Shown: positions 23,601 to 33,319 of the stretch, in pieces
Position numbering within the stretch: the first letter of the stretch is position 1
Layout: every line of letters starts with the position of its first letter
NCBI RefSeq assembly: GCF_001512295.1
Contig: NZ_LNUP01000002.1
Span: 1,242,263 to 1,306,262, forward strand
Reading direction: 5' to 3'
DNA length: 64,000 nucleotides
Source: Pseudomonas sp. EpS/L25
Lineage (GTDB): Bacteria; Pseudomonadota; Gammaproteobacteria; Pseudomonadales; Pseudomonadaceae
Notes under the pieces: generated by a model
Database searches by the model: none
What the model saw: the letters and a program-made list of their open reading frames with translations, nothing else
Told to the model about the DNA's origin: nothing
Translations under genes and position numbers: made by a program

Positions 23601-24452
23601 ATGGCCTTGCTGGGTCGCTTCAACAGCTTGCAGATCTTGCGTAACACTCCCATCGGCCTGTTCCTCGATGCCGGCAGCGATGGCGAGGTTTTGCTGCCCC
23701 GTCGCTATGCGCCGCGCGACGAGTCCTGCGCCGAAGGCGACTGGCTCAATGTCTTCCTTTATCTGGACAGCGAGGATCGCCTGATCGCCACCACCGAGAA
23801 GCCGCGGGTGCAGGTCGGCGGCTTCGCCAGCCTGCGCGTGGTGGCGGTGGAGCGGGTCGGTATCTTCCTCGACTGGGGGTTGCCCAAGGACCTGCTGCTG
23901 CCCCATTCCGAGGAAAGGCGGCCGCTGCAGGTCGGCGATCACTGCGTGGTGCACGTGCACCTGGACGCCCGTACCCGGCGGATCGTCGCCACGGCGCGCC
24001 TGGATCGCTACCTGGATCGCGAACCGCCACGCTACAAGGTCGGCCAGCCGGTGCCGCTGCTGGTGGTCGAACAGACCGACCTGGGTCACAAGGTCATCGT
24101 CGACAACAAGCACTGGGGCCTGGTGCATCGCAACGAGGCGTTCAAGCCGCTGCGATCGGGGCAGCGCGAGCGCGGCTTCATCCGTGAGGTGCGGGCGGAC
24201 GGCAAGATCAGCCTGACGCTGCAGCCCCAGGGCGCCGCGGCCGGCGCCGATCTGGCCGAGCAGATCGTCGATCTGGCGAAGGCCCGGGGTGGCGTGCTGG
24301 AGGTCAGCGATGCCAGTCCGCCGGCGCTGATCCATCAGCTGTTCGGTGTCAGCAAGGGCAACTTCAAGAAGGCCATCGGCCATCTCTATCGCCAGGGCCG
24401 CATCGTCATCGAGGACGACCGGATTTCCGTTCGCGAGGACGCCGCGGACTAG
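23601..24452 (+). CDS. S1-like RNA-binding protein (CvfB/YitL family)
   Basis: A 283-residue protein with three S1-like OB domains (about residues 1-60, 65-130 and 140-210) and a C-terminal winged helix (about 215-280, [22 protein letters not shown]). This is the CvfB arrangement, an RNA-binding virulence regulator in staphylococci. CAGGAG precedes the ATG at 23601; a longer in-frame start at 23403 runs through the cspA promoter region and is rejected. The last 47 bp overlap the convergent helicase gene. Confidence 0.9.
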   Translation: MALLGRFNSLQILRNTPIGLFLDAGSDGEVLLPRRYAPRDESCAEGDWLNVFLYLDSEDRLIATTEKPRVQVGGFASLRVVAVERVGIFLDWGLPKDLLLPHSEERRPLQVGDHCVVHVHLDARTRRIVATARLDRYLDREPPRYKVGQPVPLLVVEQTDLGHKVIVDNKHWGLVHRNEAFKPLRSGQRERGFIREVRADGKISLTLQPQGAAAGADLAEQIVDLAKARGGVLEVSDASPPALIHQLFGVSKGNFKKAIGHLYRQGRIVIEDDRISVREDAAD

Positions 24453-27027
24453 CGGAGCGACGTGGTGTCAGGTCGCTGTCATGGTGCGGCTGAACCAGGG
24501 ATTCGGGGTCGAAGGCGCGGGCGCGCTCATCCGGTCCGGCTTCGCGTTCGAGGTCGCCGACCAGGCGGGTGATGCGGTCGGCCAGCTTTTCCGAACTCAG
24601 GCTCTCGCGCAGCCGCTCCACCATGAGCGGCAGGGCGAAAGGCGAGGGCCGCTCCAGAGCGACCAGGCGTAGCGGCAGGGCACCGGTGCGGATCAGCGTC
24701 TGCTGCAGGCGGTCGGCATCCAGTTCCTGGCGCAGCACTTCACTCTGCGCCTGGCCGAGCAGCAAATTGTCCGGGTCGTACTGGCGGAACACCTGGTAGA
24801 ACAGGCTGCTGCTGGCCTGCAGCTGGCGATTGCTCTTGTGGGCACCGGGATAGCCGGAAAAGATCAGGCCGGAAATGCGAGCGATCTCGCGGAAGCGGCG
24901 CTGGGCCAGTTCGGCGGCGTTGAGGCTGGCGAGGATGTCACCGAGCAGGTCGTCGGTGGTGAAGAGGCTGGTGTCGAGCAACTGAGGCCAGTCCAGGCTG
25001 ACTGGCGAGACCAGCTCCAGGCCGTAGTCGTTGACGGCGATGGAGAAGGTGCAAGGTCGTCGCTGGGCCAACCGCCAGGCCAGCAGGCTGGCGAGCCCCA
25101 GGTGGGCGTGGCGACCGGCGAAGGGATAGAGGAACAGATGCGAGCCCTCGCGGGACTCCAGGGTTTCGGCGAGCAGGTAGTGGGCGCTGGGCAGGGCCGA
25201 CCATTGCCGCTGGATGTCTAGCAGTGGCTGCAGCAGGCGCATTTCCGGACTGTCGTAGCGATCGGCCTCGGCTTCTTCCAGCAGCGCCAGGACATGCTTG
25301 GCCAGGGTACCCGATAGCGGCATGCGGCTGCCGCTCCAGCGTGGAATGGCCGCCTTGCGGCCACTGGCCCGGCGCACATAGACCGTCATGTTCTCTACCC
25401 GCACCAGTTCCAGGGTCCGGCCGGCGAAGAGAAAGTGATCGCCGGGGCGCAGGCGGGCGATGAAGCCTTCCTCGATGTTGCCCAGGCGATTGCCGCCGCC
25501 GCCTTTGGACCAGAACTGCACGTTGAGGCTGGTCTCGCTGACGATGGTGCCGATGCCGAGGCGATGCCGTTTGGCCAGCTGTTTGTCGGGGACGCGCCAG
25601 ATCCCCTCGGCATCCGGCTCGGCACGGCGGTAATCGGGATAGGCCGACAGCGAGGCACCGCCGGTACGGACGAAGGCCAGGGCCCAGGCGAATTCGCCGT
25701 CACCGAGCTCGCGGTAGGCCCAGGTACTGCGGATCTCCGGCAGCAGGTCGTCTGGTCTGAAGCCGCCGCCGAGGGCCACGGTCACCAGGTGCTGTACCAG
25801 GACGTCCAGCGGCTTGAGCGGGGCGCTGCGTGCTTCGATCTCTCCAGCGGCCACCGCCCGGCGCGCGGCCGCGGCGTCGAGCAGATCGAGGCTATAGGTA
25901 GGTACCAGGGTGGCGCGGGAGGCGCGTCCTGGTGCATGGCCGCTGCGGCCGGCGCGTTGCAGCAGGCGGGCGATGCTCTTCGGCGAACCGATCTGCAGCA
26001 CTCGCTCCACCGGCAGGAAGTCCACGCCGAGGTCCAGGCTGGAGGTGCAGATCACCGCCTTGAGCTGGCCGTTCTTGAGCCCGGCTTCCACCCATTCACG
26101 GGCCTGTTTCTCGATGGAACCATGGTGCAGGGCGATCAGGCCGGCCCAGTCGGGACGGGCCTGCAGCAGGGCCTGGTACCAGAGTTCGGTCTGGGCGCGG
26201 GTATTGGTGAAGACCAGGGTGGTGGGGCTGTCGTCGAGTTCGCGGATCACCTGCTGCAGCAGGCGCATGCCCAGATGACCGGCCCAGGCGAAGCGCTCGA
26301 CGCCGCCTTCGGGCAAGAGGGTGTCGACCTGCAGGCGCTTGTCCTGGCGGCCCTGCACCAGATGACCGGGGGCTCCGGCGAGCAGGACGTCGAGGGCATG
26401 GGCCTGGTTGCCGAGGGTGGCCGACAGGCCCCAGGTGAGCAGGCCCGGATTCCACCGCCGCAGTCGCGCCAGGGCGAGTTGCGTCTGGGTGCCGCGCTTG
26501 TTGCCGAGCAGCTCGTGCCACTCATCGATGACCACCAGGCGGACCTGCCCCAGGGCCTCCTGGGCATCCTCGCGGGACAGCAGCAGGGACAGACTTTCCG
26601 GGGTGGTGACCAGGGCCGTCGGCAGGCGACGATTCTGCCTGGCTCGCTCGCTGCTGCCGGTATCGCCGGTACGCAGGCCGAGGGTCCACTCCAGGCCTTC
26701 ATCGAGCACCGGGCGCTCCAGGGCGCGCAGGGTGTCCGCGGCCAGGGCGCGCATGGGGGTGAGCCAGAGGACCGTGAGCGGCGGCGGTGCCTGCTTGCGC
26801 TTGCTGGGCAGGCCCTTGGCGGTGAGGGCCTTGGGCGCCACGAAGGCATCCAGGGCGGCGAGCCAGACGGCATAGGTCTTGCCCGAGCCAGTGGTGGCGT
26901 GCAGCAGCCCGGATTCCCCGGCAGCAATGGCGCCAGCCACCTCGCGCTGGAAGGGAAAGGCCTTCCAGCCCTGGGTGGCCAGCCAGCGGCTGCCAGGGCC
27001 CTTGCGCGACCGCGTCGCGGTAGCCAT
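24406..27027 (-). CDS. Lhr-like DEXH-box DNA helicase (ligase-associated DNA repair type)
   Basis: An 873-residue SF2 helicase. Walker A is ATTGSGKT (residues 44-51), the Walker B/DEXH box is DEWH (168-171), and motif VI is [11 protein letters not shown]. The C-terminal half is the Lhr-type winged-helix/DUF4145-like region. In other proteobacteria this branch is called the ligase-associated DNA damage response DEXH helicase. Here no ligase or associated exonuclease is adjacent; dgt lies immediately upstream. GGAG precedes the ATG. The tail is Arg/Ser-rich and overlaps cvfB. Confidence 0.88.
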   Translation of the reverse strand: MATATRSRKGPGSRWLATQGWKAFPFQREVAGAIAAGESGLLHATTGSGKTYAVWLAALDAFVAPKALTAKGLPSKRKQAPPPLTVLWLTPMRALAADTLRALERPVLDEGLEWTLGLRTGDTGSSERARQNRRLPTALVTTPESLSLLLSREDAQEALGQVRLVVIDEWHELLGNKRGTQTQLALARLRRWNPGLLTWGLSATLGNQAHALDVLLAGAPGHLVQGRQDKRLQVDTLLPEGGVERFAWAGHLGMRLLQQVIRELDDSPTTLVFTNTRAQTELWYQALLQARPDWAGLIALHHGSIEKQAREWVEAGLKNGQLKAVICTSSLDLGVDFLPVERVLQIGSPKSIARLLQRAGRSGHAPGRASRATLVPTYSLDLLDAAAARRAVAAGEIEARSAPLKPLDVLVQHLVTVALGGGFRPDDLLPEIRSTWAYRELGDGEFAWALAFVRTGGASLSAYPDYRRAEPDAEGIWRVPDKQLAKRHRLGIGTIVSETSLNVQFWSKGGGGNRLGNIEEGFIARLRPGDHFLFAGRTLELVRVENMTVYVRRASGRKAAIPRWSGSRMPLSGTLAKHVLALLEEAEADRYDSPEMRLLQPLLDIQRQWSALPSAHYLLAETLESREGSHLFLYPFAGRHAHLGLASLLAWRLAQRRPCTFSIAVNDYGLELVSPVSLDWPQLLDTSLFTTDDLLGDILASLNAAELAQRRFREIARISGLIFSGYPGAHKSNRQLQASSSLFYQVFRQYDPDNLLLGQAQSEVLRQELDADRLQQTLIRTGALPLRLVALERPSPFALPLMVERLRESLSSEKLADRITRLVGDLEREAGPDERARAFDPESLVQPHHDSDLTPRRSASPRRPRERKSGRPR

Positions 27028-27038
27028 ATCGAGGCTCC

Positions 27039-28370
27039 TTAGACCGGGCTGGAGCGCCCGGTCATCTCGCCCGCCATGGCGGTGGCGTAGCTGTCGGTCA
27101 TGCCGGCGATGAAGTCGATCACCCGCATGAAGGCCTGGTGCAGCGTCCAGGAGGGATCGGGTGCGCTATTGCCCAGCAGGTCGAGGATGCGCCGGCTCTT
27201 GAACGAAGGTTCGCGTCCGCGGTGTTGTTCCAGGGCCGCGCCGCAGAAGGCATTGAGCAAAATCTCCAGGGTGGTGTAGGCGCCGATCTCGTGCAGGGTC
27301 TTGCGCTTGTCGTGGAAGATCTTCTCCCGCGCCAGGGCCTTGGCCCGCTGCACGCAGAGCTTGGCCGGACCGTCCATGTGCTCGACCAGGTCATCGCCCA
27401 GGGTACCGGCGAGCAGGGCATCCTGCTGCTGGACGAAGGCGCGGGCGGTGGCATTGGTCAGATGCTCGATGGCCTTGCCGCGCAGGATCGCCAGCTTGCG
27501 CCGGCGGGAATCCCGCGGGCCCAGTTGCCGATAGGTTTCCGGCAGATCGTCCCCGACCAGGCCCAGCAGCAGGGCCTCGACTTCGGCATAGTCCAGCAGC
27601 TCCATCTCCAGCCCGTCTTCCAGGTCGATGAGGCCGTAGCAGATGTCGTCGGCAGCCTCCATCAGGTAGACCAGGGGATGTCGCGCCCAGCGCTCCGGAC
27701 CCAGCAGCGGCAGTTCGAGTTTCTCGGCGATCTGCTCCAGCAGCGGCAGCTCGCTCTGGTAACAGCCGAACTTGTGCTTCTTGTAGCCCGGGGCCGCCGC
27801 ATAGCGCGAGGTCCAGGGATACTTGAGATAGGTGCCGAGGGTGGCGTAGGTCAGGCGGGTGCCCCCGTCGAACTGGTGGTATTCGAGCTGCGTCAACACC
27901 CGGAAGCCTTGGGCGTTACCCTCGAAGTGCAGGAAGTCCTGGCGCTCCGCCTCGCTCATGTCGTCCAGCCAGCCGCGGCCGGCGGCCTGGGTGAACCAGT
28001 AGCGAATGGCATCCTCGCCGGAGTGGCCGAAGGGCGGATTGCCGATGTCGTGGGCCAGGCAGGCGGACTGCACCACCATGCCGAGATCGCTGGGGTCGCA
28101 CCAGTCGGGCAGGGCGCCCCTCAGGCTCTCGCCGACGCGCATGCCCAGCGACCGCCCGACGCAACTGACTTCCAGGCTGTGGGTCAGGCGGGTGTGGATG
28201 TGATCGTTGCTGGTGACGGGGTGCACCTGGGTCTTGCGGCCCAGCCGGCGGAAGGCGCCGGAGAAGATGATGCGGTCATGGTCCTTGTGAAAGGGGCTGC
28301 GCCCCAGTTCATCCGGGCTGTGCAGGGGTTTGCCCAGCCGTTCGCGGGTAAGAAGTGTCTGCCAGTCCAA
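27039..28370 (-). CDS. dgt: dGTP triphosphohydrolase
   Basis: A 443-residue HD-domain dNTPase that hydrolyses dGTP (and often other dNTPs) to deoxynucleoside and triphosphate. The metal-binding HD residues are His64 in RLTHSLEV and His107-Asp108 in [16 protein letters not shown]. The start is a TTG with GAGGA five bases upstream and is followed by [13 protein letters not shown]. The stop lies 11 bp before the helicase start, so dgt and the helicase are likely cotranscribed. Confidence 0.93.
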   Translation of the reverse strand: MDWQTLLTRERLGKPLHSPDELGRSPFHKDHDRIIFSGAFRRLGRKTQVHPVTSNDHIHTRLTHSLEVSCVGRSLGMRVGESLRGALPDWCDPSDLGMVVQSACLAHDIGNPPFGHSGEDAIRYWFTQAAGRGWLDDMSEAERQDFLHFEGNAQGFRVLTQLEYHQFDGGTRLTYATLGTYLKYPWTSRYAAAPGYKKHKFGCYQSELPLLEQIAEKLELPLLGPERWARHPLVYLMEAADDICYGLIDLEDGLEMELLDYAEVEALLLGLVGDDLPETYRQLGPRDSRRRKLAILRGKAIEHLTNATARAFVQQQDALLAGTLGDDLVEHMDGPAKLCVQRAKALAREKIFHDKRKTLHEIGAYTTLEILLNAFCGAALEQHRGREPSFKSRRILDLLGNSAPDPSWTLHQAFMRVIDFIAGMTDSYATAMAGEMTGRSSPV

Positions 28371-28454
28371 GGCCGTCCTCGAGCTATCACCGGTAGGGGG
28401 AGCGCCGGCGATTGCCGTTAAGCGCTTCTGCGTTCTGACCTCGGCAACATACGA

Positions 28455-29642
28455 TCATCCCCCCTCACTTGCAAAACCGGGCAGCAGGCTGGCATCCAGG
28501 TCGATGAGTAGCAGGCGCTGGCCGCTTTCCATGAACTGGCTGGCGGTGAGGCAGTACTGGTTGGTGGTGGCGTCGCGATAGACCGTCGAGAGGGTCAGGC
28601 GACGCTCGTTCCAGCCCTCGGCCAGCAGCGCGTAGAAGTAGGGCCGCCAGGACCAGTTGTGGTTGAGGTAGCGCCGATTCTCGCGCCAGAACATGCCGTT
28701 CCATTCGAGGTTGGGGGTGATCTGGGTACCGCTGCGATCACACTGGTAGATGCGCAGCAGGCTGGGAAACTCATGGGGATCGGGGAGGGCGCTCAGCGGG
28801 CCGCCCAGTTCTGCCCAGGGCTTCAGGCGTAGCATGAAGTCTGCCAGACGCTGGCGTAATTCCAGCATGCGGGTCTGCTGGGCCAGCTTGGCGTCGACGA
28901 AACGCGTGCGCAGGGCGGCGAAGCGCTCCCGGTACTGTTCGCTGGCAGCGAGTTCGGCGGTGGCCTCGGCGAAGAGAAAGCCCTGGACGTAGCGCGCCCC
29001 GCATTCCAAGGCGAAGTCCAGCTCGGCCTCGGTCTCGACGCCCTCGGCGATCAGCCAGCAACCGGTCCTTTCGGCCATCTGGGCCAGGGCCTTTACCGCA
29101 TCGCCACGGGGGCCGCCACGGGCGGCGGCCTGGAACAGGCGCATGTCCAGCTTGAGGATGTCGGGCTGCAGGTCGAATACCCGGTCCAGTTGCGAGTAGC
29201 CGGAACCGAAATCGTCGATGGCGATGCGGATGCCCATGGCCCGATAGCGTGCCACGGCCTCGATCAGGCGCGGCAGGTCGCCAGCGGCTTCGGTGATCTC
29301 GTAGACGATACGATGCGGGGCGATACCGGAGCGCTCCAGCTGCGAGAGGCTGGGCAGGTTGGCGCCTGGCTCCAGCTGGCTGATCCAGAGTGGGGAGAGA
29401 TTTAGGCTCAGGAACCAGTCGTCCGGTGCGGCTGCGAAGCGTCGCAGGGCGTCGTCCCGCAGCACGCGGTCGAGCTGCAGCAGGTCGCCGGTCGCCAGGC
29501 TCGGGTCGGCGAACAAGGGGCCGACCGAGGCATGGGAGCCGTCGGCCTGGCGCAGGCGGCCGAGGGCTTCGACGCCGGCGATACGGCCGGTGGCGGTGTC
29601 GATGAAGGGTTGAAAGAAGGCAGCGGGCTGGCCTTGCAACAC
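28455..29642 (-). CDS. EAL-domain protein with C-terminal sensory domain
   Basis: A 395-residue cytoplasmic protein. The EAL domain covers about residues 5-240 with E25-A-L, NLSPLW, YEITE, IDDFGSGYS, LKLDM and AEGVET, so the residues for c-di-GMP hydrolysis look complete. The C-terminal 150 residues (WRENRRYLNHNWSWRPYFYA) resemble the EAL-associated YkuI-C sensory fold. The start is GTG at 29642 with AAGGA seven bases upstream. A function as a ligand-tuned phosphodiesterase is inferred. Confidence 0.85.
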   Translation of the reverse strand: MLQGQPAAFFQPFIDTATGRIAGVEALGRLRQADGSHASVGPLFADPSLATGDLLQLDRVLRDDALRRFAAAPDDWFLSLNLSPLWISQLEPGANLPSLSQLERSGIAPHRIVYEITEAAGDLPRLIEAVARYRAMGIRIAIDDFGSGYSQLDRVFDLQPDILKLDMRLFQAAARGGPRGDAVKALAQMAERTGCWLIAEGVETEAELDFALECGARYVQGFLFAEATAELAASEQYRERFAALRTRFVDAKLAQQTRMLELRQRLADFMLRLKPWAELGGPLSALPDPHEFPSLLRIYQCDRSGTQITPNLEWNGMFWRENRRYLNHNWSWRPYFYALLAEGWNERRLTLSTVYRDATTNQYCLTASQFMESGQRLLLIDLDASLLPGFASEGG

Positions 29643-29717
29643 GAGGGAATCCTTATCTGCGGCAGCAATGCTCGCGCCGGGTAAAGGGAGAACCTATGCG
29701 AGAAGGATGCCACAAAA

Positions 29718-29742
29718 CCAAACGGCTCCCTAGGGAGCCGTT
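29718..29742 (-). terminator. Terminator of the yqjDEK-like operon
   Basis: AACGGCTCCC-TA-GGGAGCCGTT is followed on the minus strand by a T-rich TTGGTTTTG. It starts 4 bp past the stop of the last gene. Confidence 0.85.
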
Positions 29743-29745
29743 CGA

Positions 29746-30093
29746 TCAGCGCGGGGGTGGTAGCGGATGATCCGTCTGCTGCTGTTCGCGATGCCGCGTC
29801 TGCAGGCGATTGACGATGGGGTAGAGCGCCAGCCCGATGCGGGCGAGGCGGCCTACCGCACCGAGACGCTTGCCGAACAGCGAGAGGAGCACCGTGGCCC
29901 CCAGCACTAACGGCTTCTTCGCGGAACTGGCGACCTTGTCCTTGTTGGGACGAATCAGATCGCCGATGAGGCTGATGGGGTTATGCAGCGGCTGAGCGTT
30001 ATAGATGAGCTGCTGGCGGTACATTTCCATGCGTAGCCTTACCAGCTCCTTGCGCTTCTCACGACTCGTGGCGGCTGTCAGTGGCTGATTCAT
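29746..30093 (-). CDS. Small membrane-associated protein (YqjK position)
   Basis: A 115-residue basic protein with one hydrophobic stretch (VLGATVLLSLFGKRLGAV, about residues 65-82) and a second weak one. It starts by a 4-bp overlap with the YqjE-like gene. Its place as third gene after DUF883 and DUF1469 genes matches YqjK of enterobacteria, though similarity is slight. Function unknown. Confidence 0.72.
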   Translation of the reverse strand: MNQPLTAATSREKRKELVRLRMEMYRQQLIYNAQPLHNPISLIGDLIRPNKDKVASSAKKPLVLGATVLLSLFGKRLGAVGRLARIGLALYPIVNRLQTRHREQQQTDHPLPPPR

Positions 30094-30479
30094 GGCAGTA
30101 GACGCTCCCGGTTGCGATTCAACTCTTCCAGGGTGGCATGGAAGGGGGCTGCGCCCTTCACCAGGCTCAGGGCCCGCACGATGCATATCACCAGCGCCAC
30201 GGCATAGAAGCCGCACAGCGCCAGGGTGGCGGTCATGCGGTGGGTATCCCAGAAGGCGATGATGATCGCTGCGGAAACACCCACCAGCACCAGCAGCCCG
30301 AAGATCAGGCTGAGCCCGGTGAAGAGGAACAGCTGGAAGGTACGGACCTTCTCTTCCTGAACCTCGATTCCCAACAACTCGAGATGACTCTGCAGCAACC
30401 CGACCACGGCACCCGCGAGGCGCTTGACCGATGGCTTGGGCGCTTCGTCCGGTAGCTCGCGTGGCGGTGAGGTATCCAT
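30090..30479 (-). CDS. DUF1469 (YqjE/holin-like) inner-membrane protein
   Basis: A 129-residue protein with two membrane segments (about residues 48-75 and 83-105) of the YqjE family, often labelled phage holin superfamily. GGGGG lies six bases before the ATG at 30479, while the in-frame ATG at 30485 directly abuts it; the downstream start is therefore chosen. It overlaps the next gene by ATGA. There is no phage context. Confidence 0.85.
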   Translation of the reverse strand: MDTSPPRELPDEAPKPSVKRLAGAVVGLLQSHLELLGIEVQEEKVRTFQLFLFTGLSLIFGLLVLVGVSAAIIIAFWDTHRMTATLALCGFYAVALVICIVRALSLVKGAAPFHATLEELNRNRERLLP

Positions 30480-30494
30480 GGACATCCCCCAGGC

Positions 30495-30890
30495 CTAGCG
30501 GCGCGAAGCCAGCAGGCCGATCAAGAAGCCGACGCCGGCCGCGATGCCCAGTGCCTTGAACGGATTGTCGACCACGTACTCCTCGGTCGTCTCCTTGGCG
30601 GCGACGCCCTGGCGATAGAGGTCTTCCTGCTTGGTCTTGAGCACGTCGCGCGAGCGCTCCAGGCTGGAGCTCAGCTTGGCACGCAGCTCGTCAGCCTGCT
30701 CGCCGGCGATACTGGCGGTGTGCTTGAGCAGTTGCTCGGCATCGGCCAACAGGGTGTGGAATTCGTCGGTGAGCGCCTGCTCGGCCTCGCCAAGATGACG
30801 ACGGACCCGCTCGGTGTTGTGCGTGTGCGCCTGTTTGTCGATGTCGGCGCCGAGCTCGTCTTTGATCACGGGAGGGATTTTGTCGGTCAT
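30495..30890 (-). CDS. DUF883 family protein (ElaB/YqjD type)
   Basis: A 131-residue protein with a long helical, charged N-terminal part and a single C-terminal anchor (FKALGIAAGVGFLIGLLASRR). E. coli YqjD, of this family, binds ribosomes at the inner membrane in stationary phase. AAAGGAG precedes the ATG. It heads the three-gene operon with the YqjE-like and YqjK-position genes. Confidence 0.88.
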   Translation of the reverse strand: MTDKIPPVIKDELGADIDKQAHTHNTERVRRHLGEAEQALTDEFHTLLADAEQLLKHTASIAGEQADELRAKLSSSLERSRDVLKTKQEDLYRQGVAAKETTEEYVVDNPFKALGIAAGVGFLIGLLASRR

Positions 30891-31210
30891 GGCACGCTCC
30901 TTTCAGGTAGTGGGTATCCGTTTCAGCCCTTTCGAGTGAGCGCCCGGAGCAAAGGTTCCTCGCGCCAAAGCCCCCCGCGGCTGGCAACTGTCGGCAGCGC
31001 TGCGCTTCAGGCCCGCGCTGCAGGGCCAGGATGCGCCTCGCTGGGAAAGTTCCGGACACTTACTCAATAACCGCCATGGCTCACAAATTCAAGCGCTAGC
31101 GCCATTGGTCGACTTATTCAAGTCCCCCGTGAGAACTTTGCTGTTTTTATCACTGTCAGTTGCGTCGTATTTGATCGTCCATGCGCTTCTAGACAAATAA
31201 GAGGGGAAGA
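30891..31210. other. Intergenic region between divergent DUF883 and DUF3509 genes
   Basis: These 320 bp hold the leaders of two divergent genes. The half nearest the DUF3509 gene is more AT-rich (31070-31200, with GGGGAAGA as its ribosome-binding site). I see no ORF, RNA gene or repeat. Confidence 0.6.
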
Positions 31211-31498
31211 ATGGAAAACGCCATTGATAGACTCACGGCCGCTTTCAGTACCTATAAATGCTCGGTGACGGCACCGCGTCCCGACGGCAGCATCGTGTTG
31301 ACCGTGCAAGACCAGCAGTGCGATGACGCCCGCGTCAATCGAGTGATCAGTGCCCGACAGCTGGGTGAAAGCCAGCTGCTCAAGACAGTGATAGACGAAG
31401 TGCGCAAGGACGTTTCCCTGCGTGCCGGCGCGCTGGCTCCGCAATCGATGGCGGTACTGCGCGCCACCGGTGCCAACATGCTGAGATATTCGGAGTAA
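31211..31498 (+). CDS. DUF3509 protein, copy 1
   Basis: A 95-residue protein matching the Pseudomonas-restricted DUF3509 pattern: AAFSTYKCSV, RPDGSIVLTV, RVISARQLGESQLLKTVIDEVRKD. Function unknown. GGGGAAGA precedes the ATG. The second family member lies at 32062-32343 on the other strand. Confidence 0.85.
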   Translation: MENAIDRLTAAFSTYKCSVTAPRPDGSIVLTVQDQQCDDARVNRVISARQLGESQLLKTVIDEVRKDVSLRAGALAPQSMAVLRATGANMLRYSE

Positions 31499-31623
31499 CA
31501 ACTGCCGAGAAAAGGTTCAGATCGAGACTTGCAGTACGGATGCGCCCGCATTCGTTGGTCTCGAATGCTGAACGTAGGGCTCCCACCAGGCGGTGGTTGA
31601 GCGACCCACAAAGAGTTATTGCC

Positions 31624-32037
31624 CTAGCTCTTGCACTTCAGCAGACGACAGTGCGCGCAAGGCAACTGTGCGGCGGGCATGCTGTACATGGGACAGGCGA
31701 TGTCGACCACGCCCCAGGAGGGAAATCCCTGACCTGCCTGCGTAGCGGCCAGTCGCGCATTGGCGATGACCCCATTGAGCAATTCCTCTTCCCGATACAG
31801 CGCCTGGCGCAACGCCGGCGAGCGATAGAGGATGCGTCCGCACCTGTCCAGCAGGGTGAAGGAGAAGCGCCCGAAGCGATCCGGCAGGGTCGGCCAGACC
31901 TTCAACGGCGCCAGCTGCTCATCGAGTCGGGCGCAGGTCAATTGGTAGACGGAGGCCTCGGCCGGGTCTGCACCGGGCAGGGTCGCGTCGAACAGCGGGG
32001 CGGGGTTAGAGGGGTACAGCAGACTGGCACCGTCCAT
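31624..32037 (-). CDS. Hypothetical protein with C-terminal CxxC...C motif
   Basis: A 137-residue protein with no recognised family. It contains an FGRFSFTLLDRCGRILYRSPAL stretch and a cysteine-rich end, CAHCRLLKC, possibly for metal binding. An in-frame ATG at 32055 exists, but GAGAGG lies ten bases before the ATG at 32037. It follows the second DUF3509 gene by 24 bp on the same strand and is probably in its operon. Confidence 0.65.
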   Translation of the reverse strand: MDGASLLYPSNPAPLFDATLPGADPAEASVYQLTCARLDEQLAPLKVWPTLPDRFGRFSFTLLDRCGRILYRSPALRQALYREEELLNGVIANARLAATQAGQGFPSWGVVDIACPMYSMPAAQLPCAHCRLLKCKS

Positions 32038-32061
32038 GGCTTGTATGCCTCTCATCCTGGT

Positions 32062-32343
32062 TCAGTTCGCGACGGACAGGCGATTGGCGGTACTGCCACC
32101 ATTGGCGAGAAGCGCCGTGACACCCTGGCCCGCGTCTATGGCCATGCCGAGGCGGATGCTGTCGATCAATCGTGCCAGGCGCGTCCGGTCGTGCAACTGT
32201 TGCTTGCTGATCAGGCGCTTCACCTTGATGCCCGTGTCGTCGGACAGGGTCAGGCTGACGCTGCCGTCGAGGCGCTCGATGCGGAAATTGACCCGATAGT
32301 CGTGCTCGAAAGCCGCGGCGATGAGTTGGAAAGGGTTATCCAT
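32062..32343 (-). CDS. DUF3509 protein, copy 2
   Basis: A 93-residue paralogue of the protein at 31211: MDNPFQLIAAAFEHDYRV, LDGSVSLTL and RLISKQQLHDRTRLARLIDSIR align with the corresponding blocks. The alignment puts the start at 32343 rather than the longer in-frame start at 32379. Its tail (TALLANGGSTANRLSVAN) differs from copy 1. Function unknown. Confidence 0.75.
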   Translation of the reverse strand: MDNPFQLIAAAFEHDYRVNFRIERLDGSVSLTLSDDTGIKVKRLISKQQLHDRTRLARLIDSIRLGMAIDAGQGVTALLANGGSTANRLSVAN

Positions 32344-32440
32344 GGCGTACCTGACTGGCATGAGCGGGATCAGAGCCATTGACTTCGCTGGGCGGGCGTA
32401 GTTCTGGAACGATATCCAGAAGTATGACCGACGGCCCGTT

Positions 32441-33319
32441 TCAGCCGCCCACCTGTCCCGTCCGCTCCGCCCAGCACTGGTCGAAAGCGCTCTGCCAGTC
32501 GGGCAGCGGCTGGCCCAGCACCCTGGCCAGCTTGTCGCTGGACAGGCGCGAATTCTTCGGACGATAGGCTGGCGTGGGATAGGCGCTGCTGGGGATGGGA
32601 TTGAGCCGGGCCTTGAGCAGGCCTTCCTCGCGCAGTCGTTGCGCGATCTTCTCGGCGAAGCCGAACCAGGAGGTCTCGCCGGTGGAGGTCAGGTGGTAGG
32701 TCCCCCACAGTTGGTGCTGTTCGCTGCATGCCAGCAGACGCTGGGTAGCGTCGGCGATGGTGCGGGTCCAGGTCGGGGCGCCCACCTGGTCGGCGACGAT
32801 GTTCAATTCGTCCCGCTCGCTGAGCAGGCGCACCATGGTGCGCAGGAAGTTGTTGCCCTGCCAGGAATACACCCAGCTGGTGCGGAGGATCAGGTGGCGT
32901 TCGGCGACGTCCCGTACGGCGTTCTCGCCGGCCAGTTTGGTGCGGCCATAGACATTGAGCGGGCAGGTGGGGTCGTCCTCGCGATAGCGGCCTTCCTGGG
33001 TGCCATCGAAGACGTAGTCGGTGGAATAGTGCACCAGCGGTACGCCCAGTTGCTGGGCCGCCTCGGCGAAGACGCGCGGTACGCGCTCGTTGATCAGGGT
33101 GGCCGTCTCGGCGTCGCTTTCGGCGGCATCCACCGCGGTATAGGCCGCGGCGTTGATGATGACGTCGGGTTGGGCTGCCAGTACCCGTTGGCGAAGCTCG
33201 TCCAGCCGGGTGAAATCCACCTGGGCACGACCGACCACGATGACCTGGGCCTGTTCGGCCAGCAGCGCCTGGAGGGCTTGAGAGAGTTGTCCGTGTTGAC
33301 CCGCGATGAAGACATTCAT
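32441..33319 (-). CDS. rmlD: dTDP-4-dehydrorhamnose reductase
   Basis: A 292-residue short-chain dehydrogenase/reductase. It reduces dTDP-4-dehydro-rhamnose to dTDP-L-rhamnose for surface polysaccharides. The nucleotide-binding loop is GQHGQLSQ, with STDYVFDGTQEG and the catalytic YGRTK. No rmlA, rmlB or rmlC lies nearby, which is unusual because these genes normally cluster. They may be elsewhere on the chromosome. Confidence 0.92.
   Translation of the reverse strand: MNVFIAGQHGQLSQALQALLAEQAQVIVVGRAQVDFTRLDELRQRVLAAQPDVIINAAAYTAVDAAESDAETATLINERVPRVFAEAAQQLGVPLVHYSTDYVFDGTQEGRYREDDPTCPLNVYGRTKLAGENAVRDVAERHLILRTSWVYSWQGNNFLRTMVRLLSERDELNIVADQVGAPTWTRTIADATQRLLACSEQHQLWGTYHLTSTGETSWFGFAEKIAQRLREEGLLKARLNPIPSSAYPTPAYRPKNSRLSSDKLARVLGQPLPDWQSAFDQCWAERTGQVGG

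Noticed and set aside
30090-30479. Holin-family label suggesting a prophage remnant
   Set aside because: The neighbours are DUF883 and YqjK-position genes, the normal yqjDEK-type chromosomal operon; no phage genes are present.
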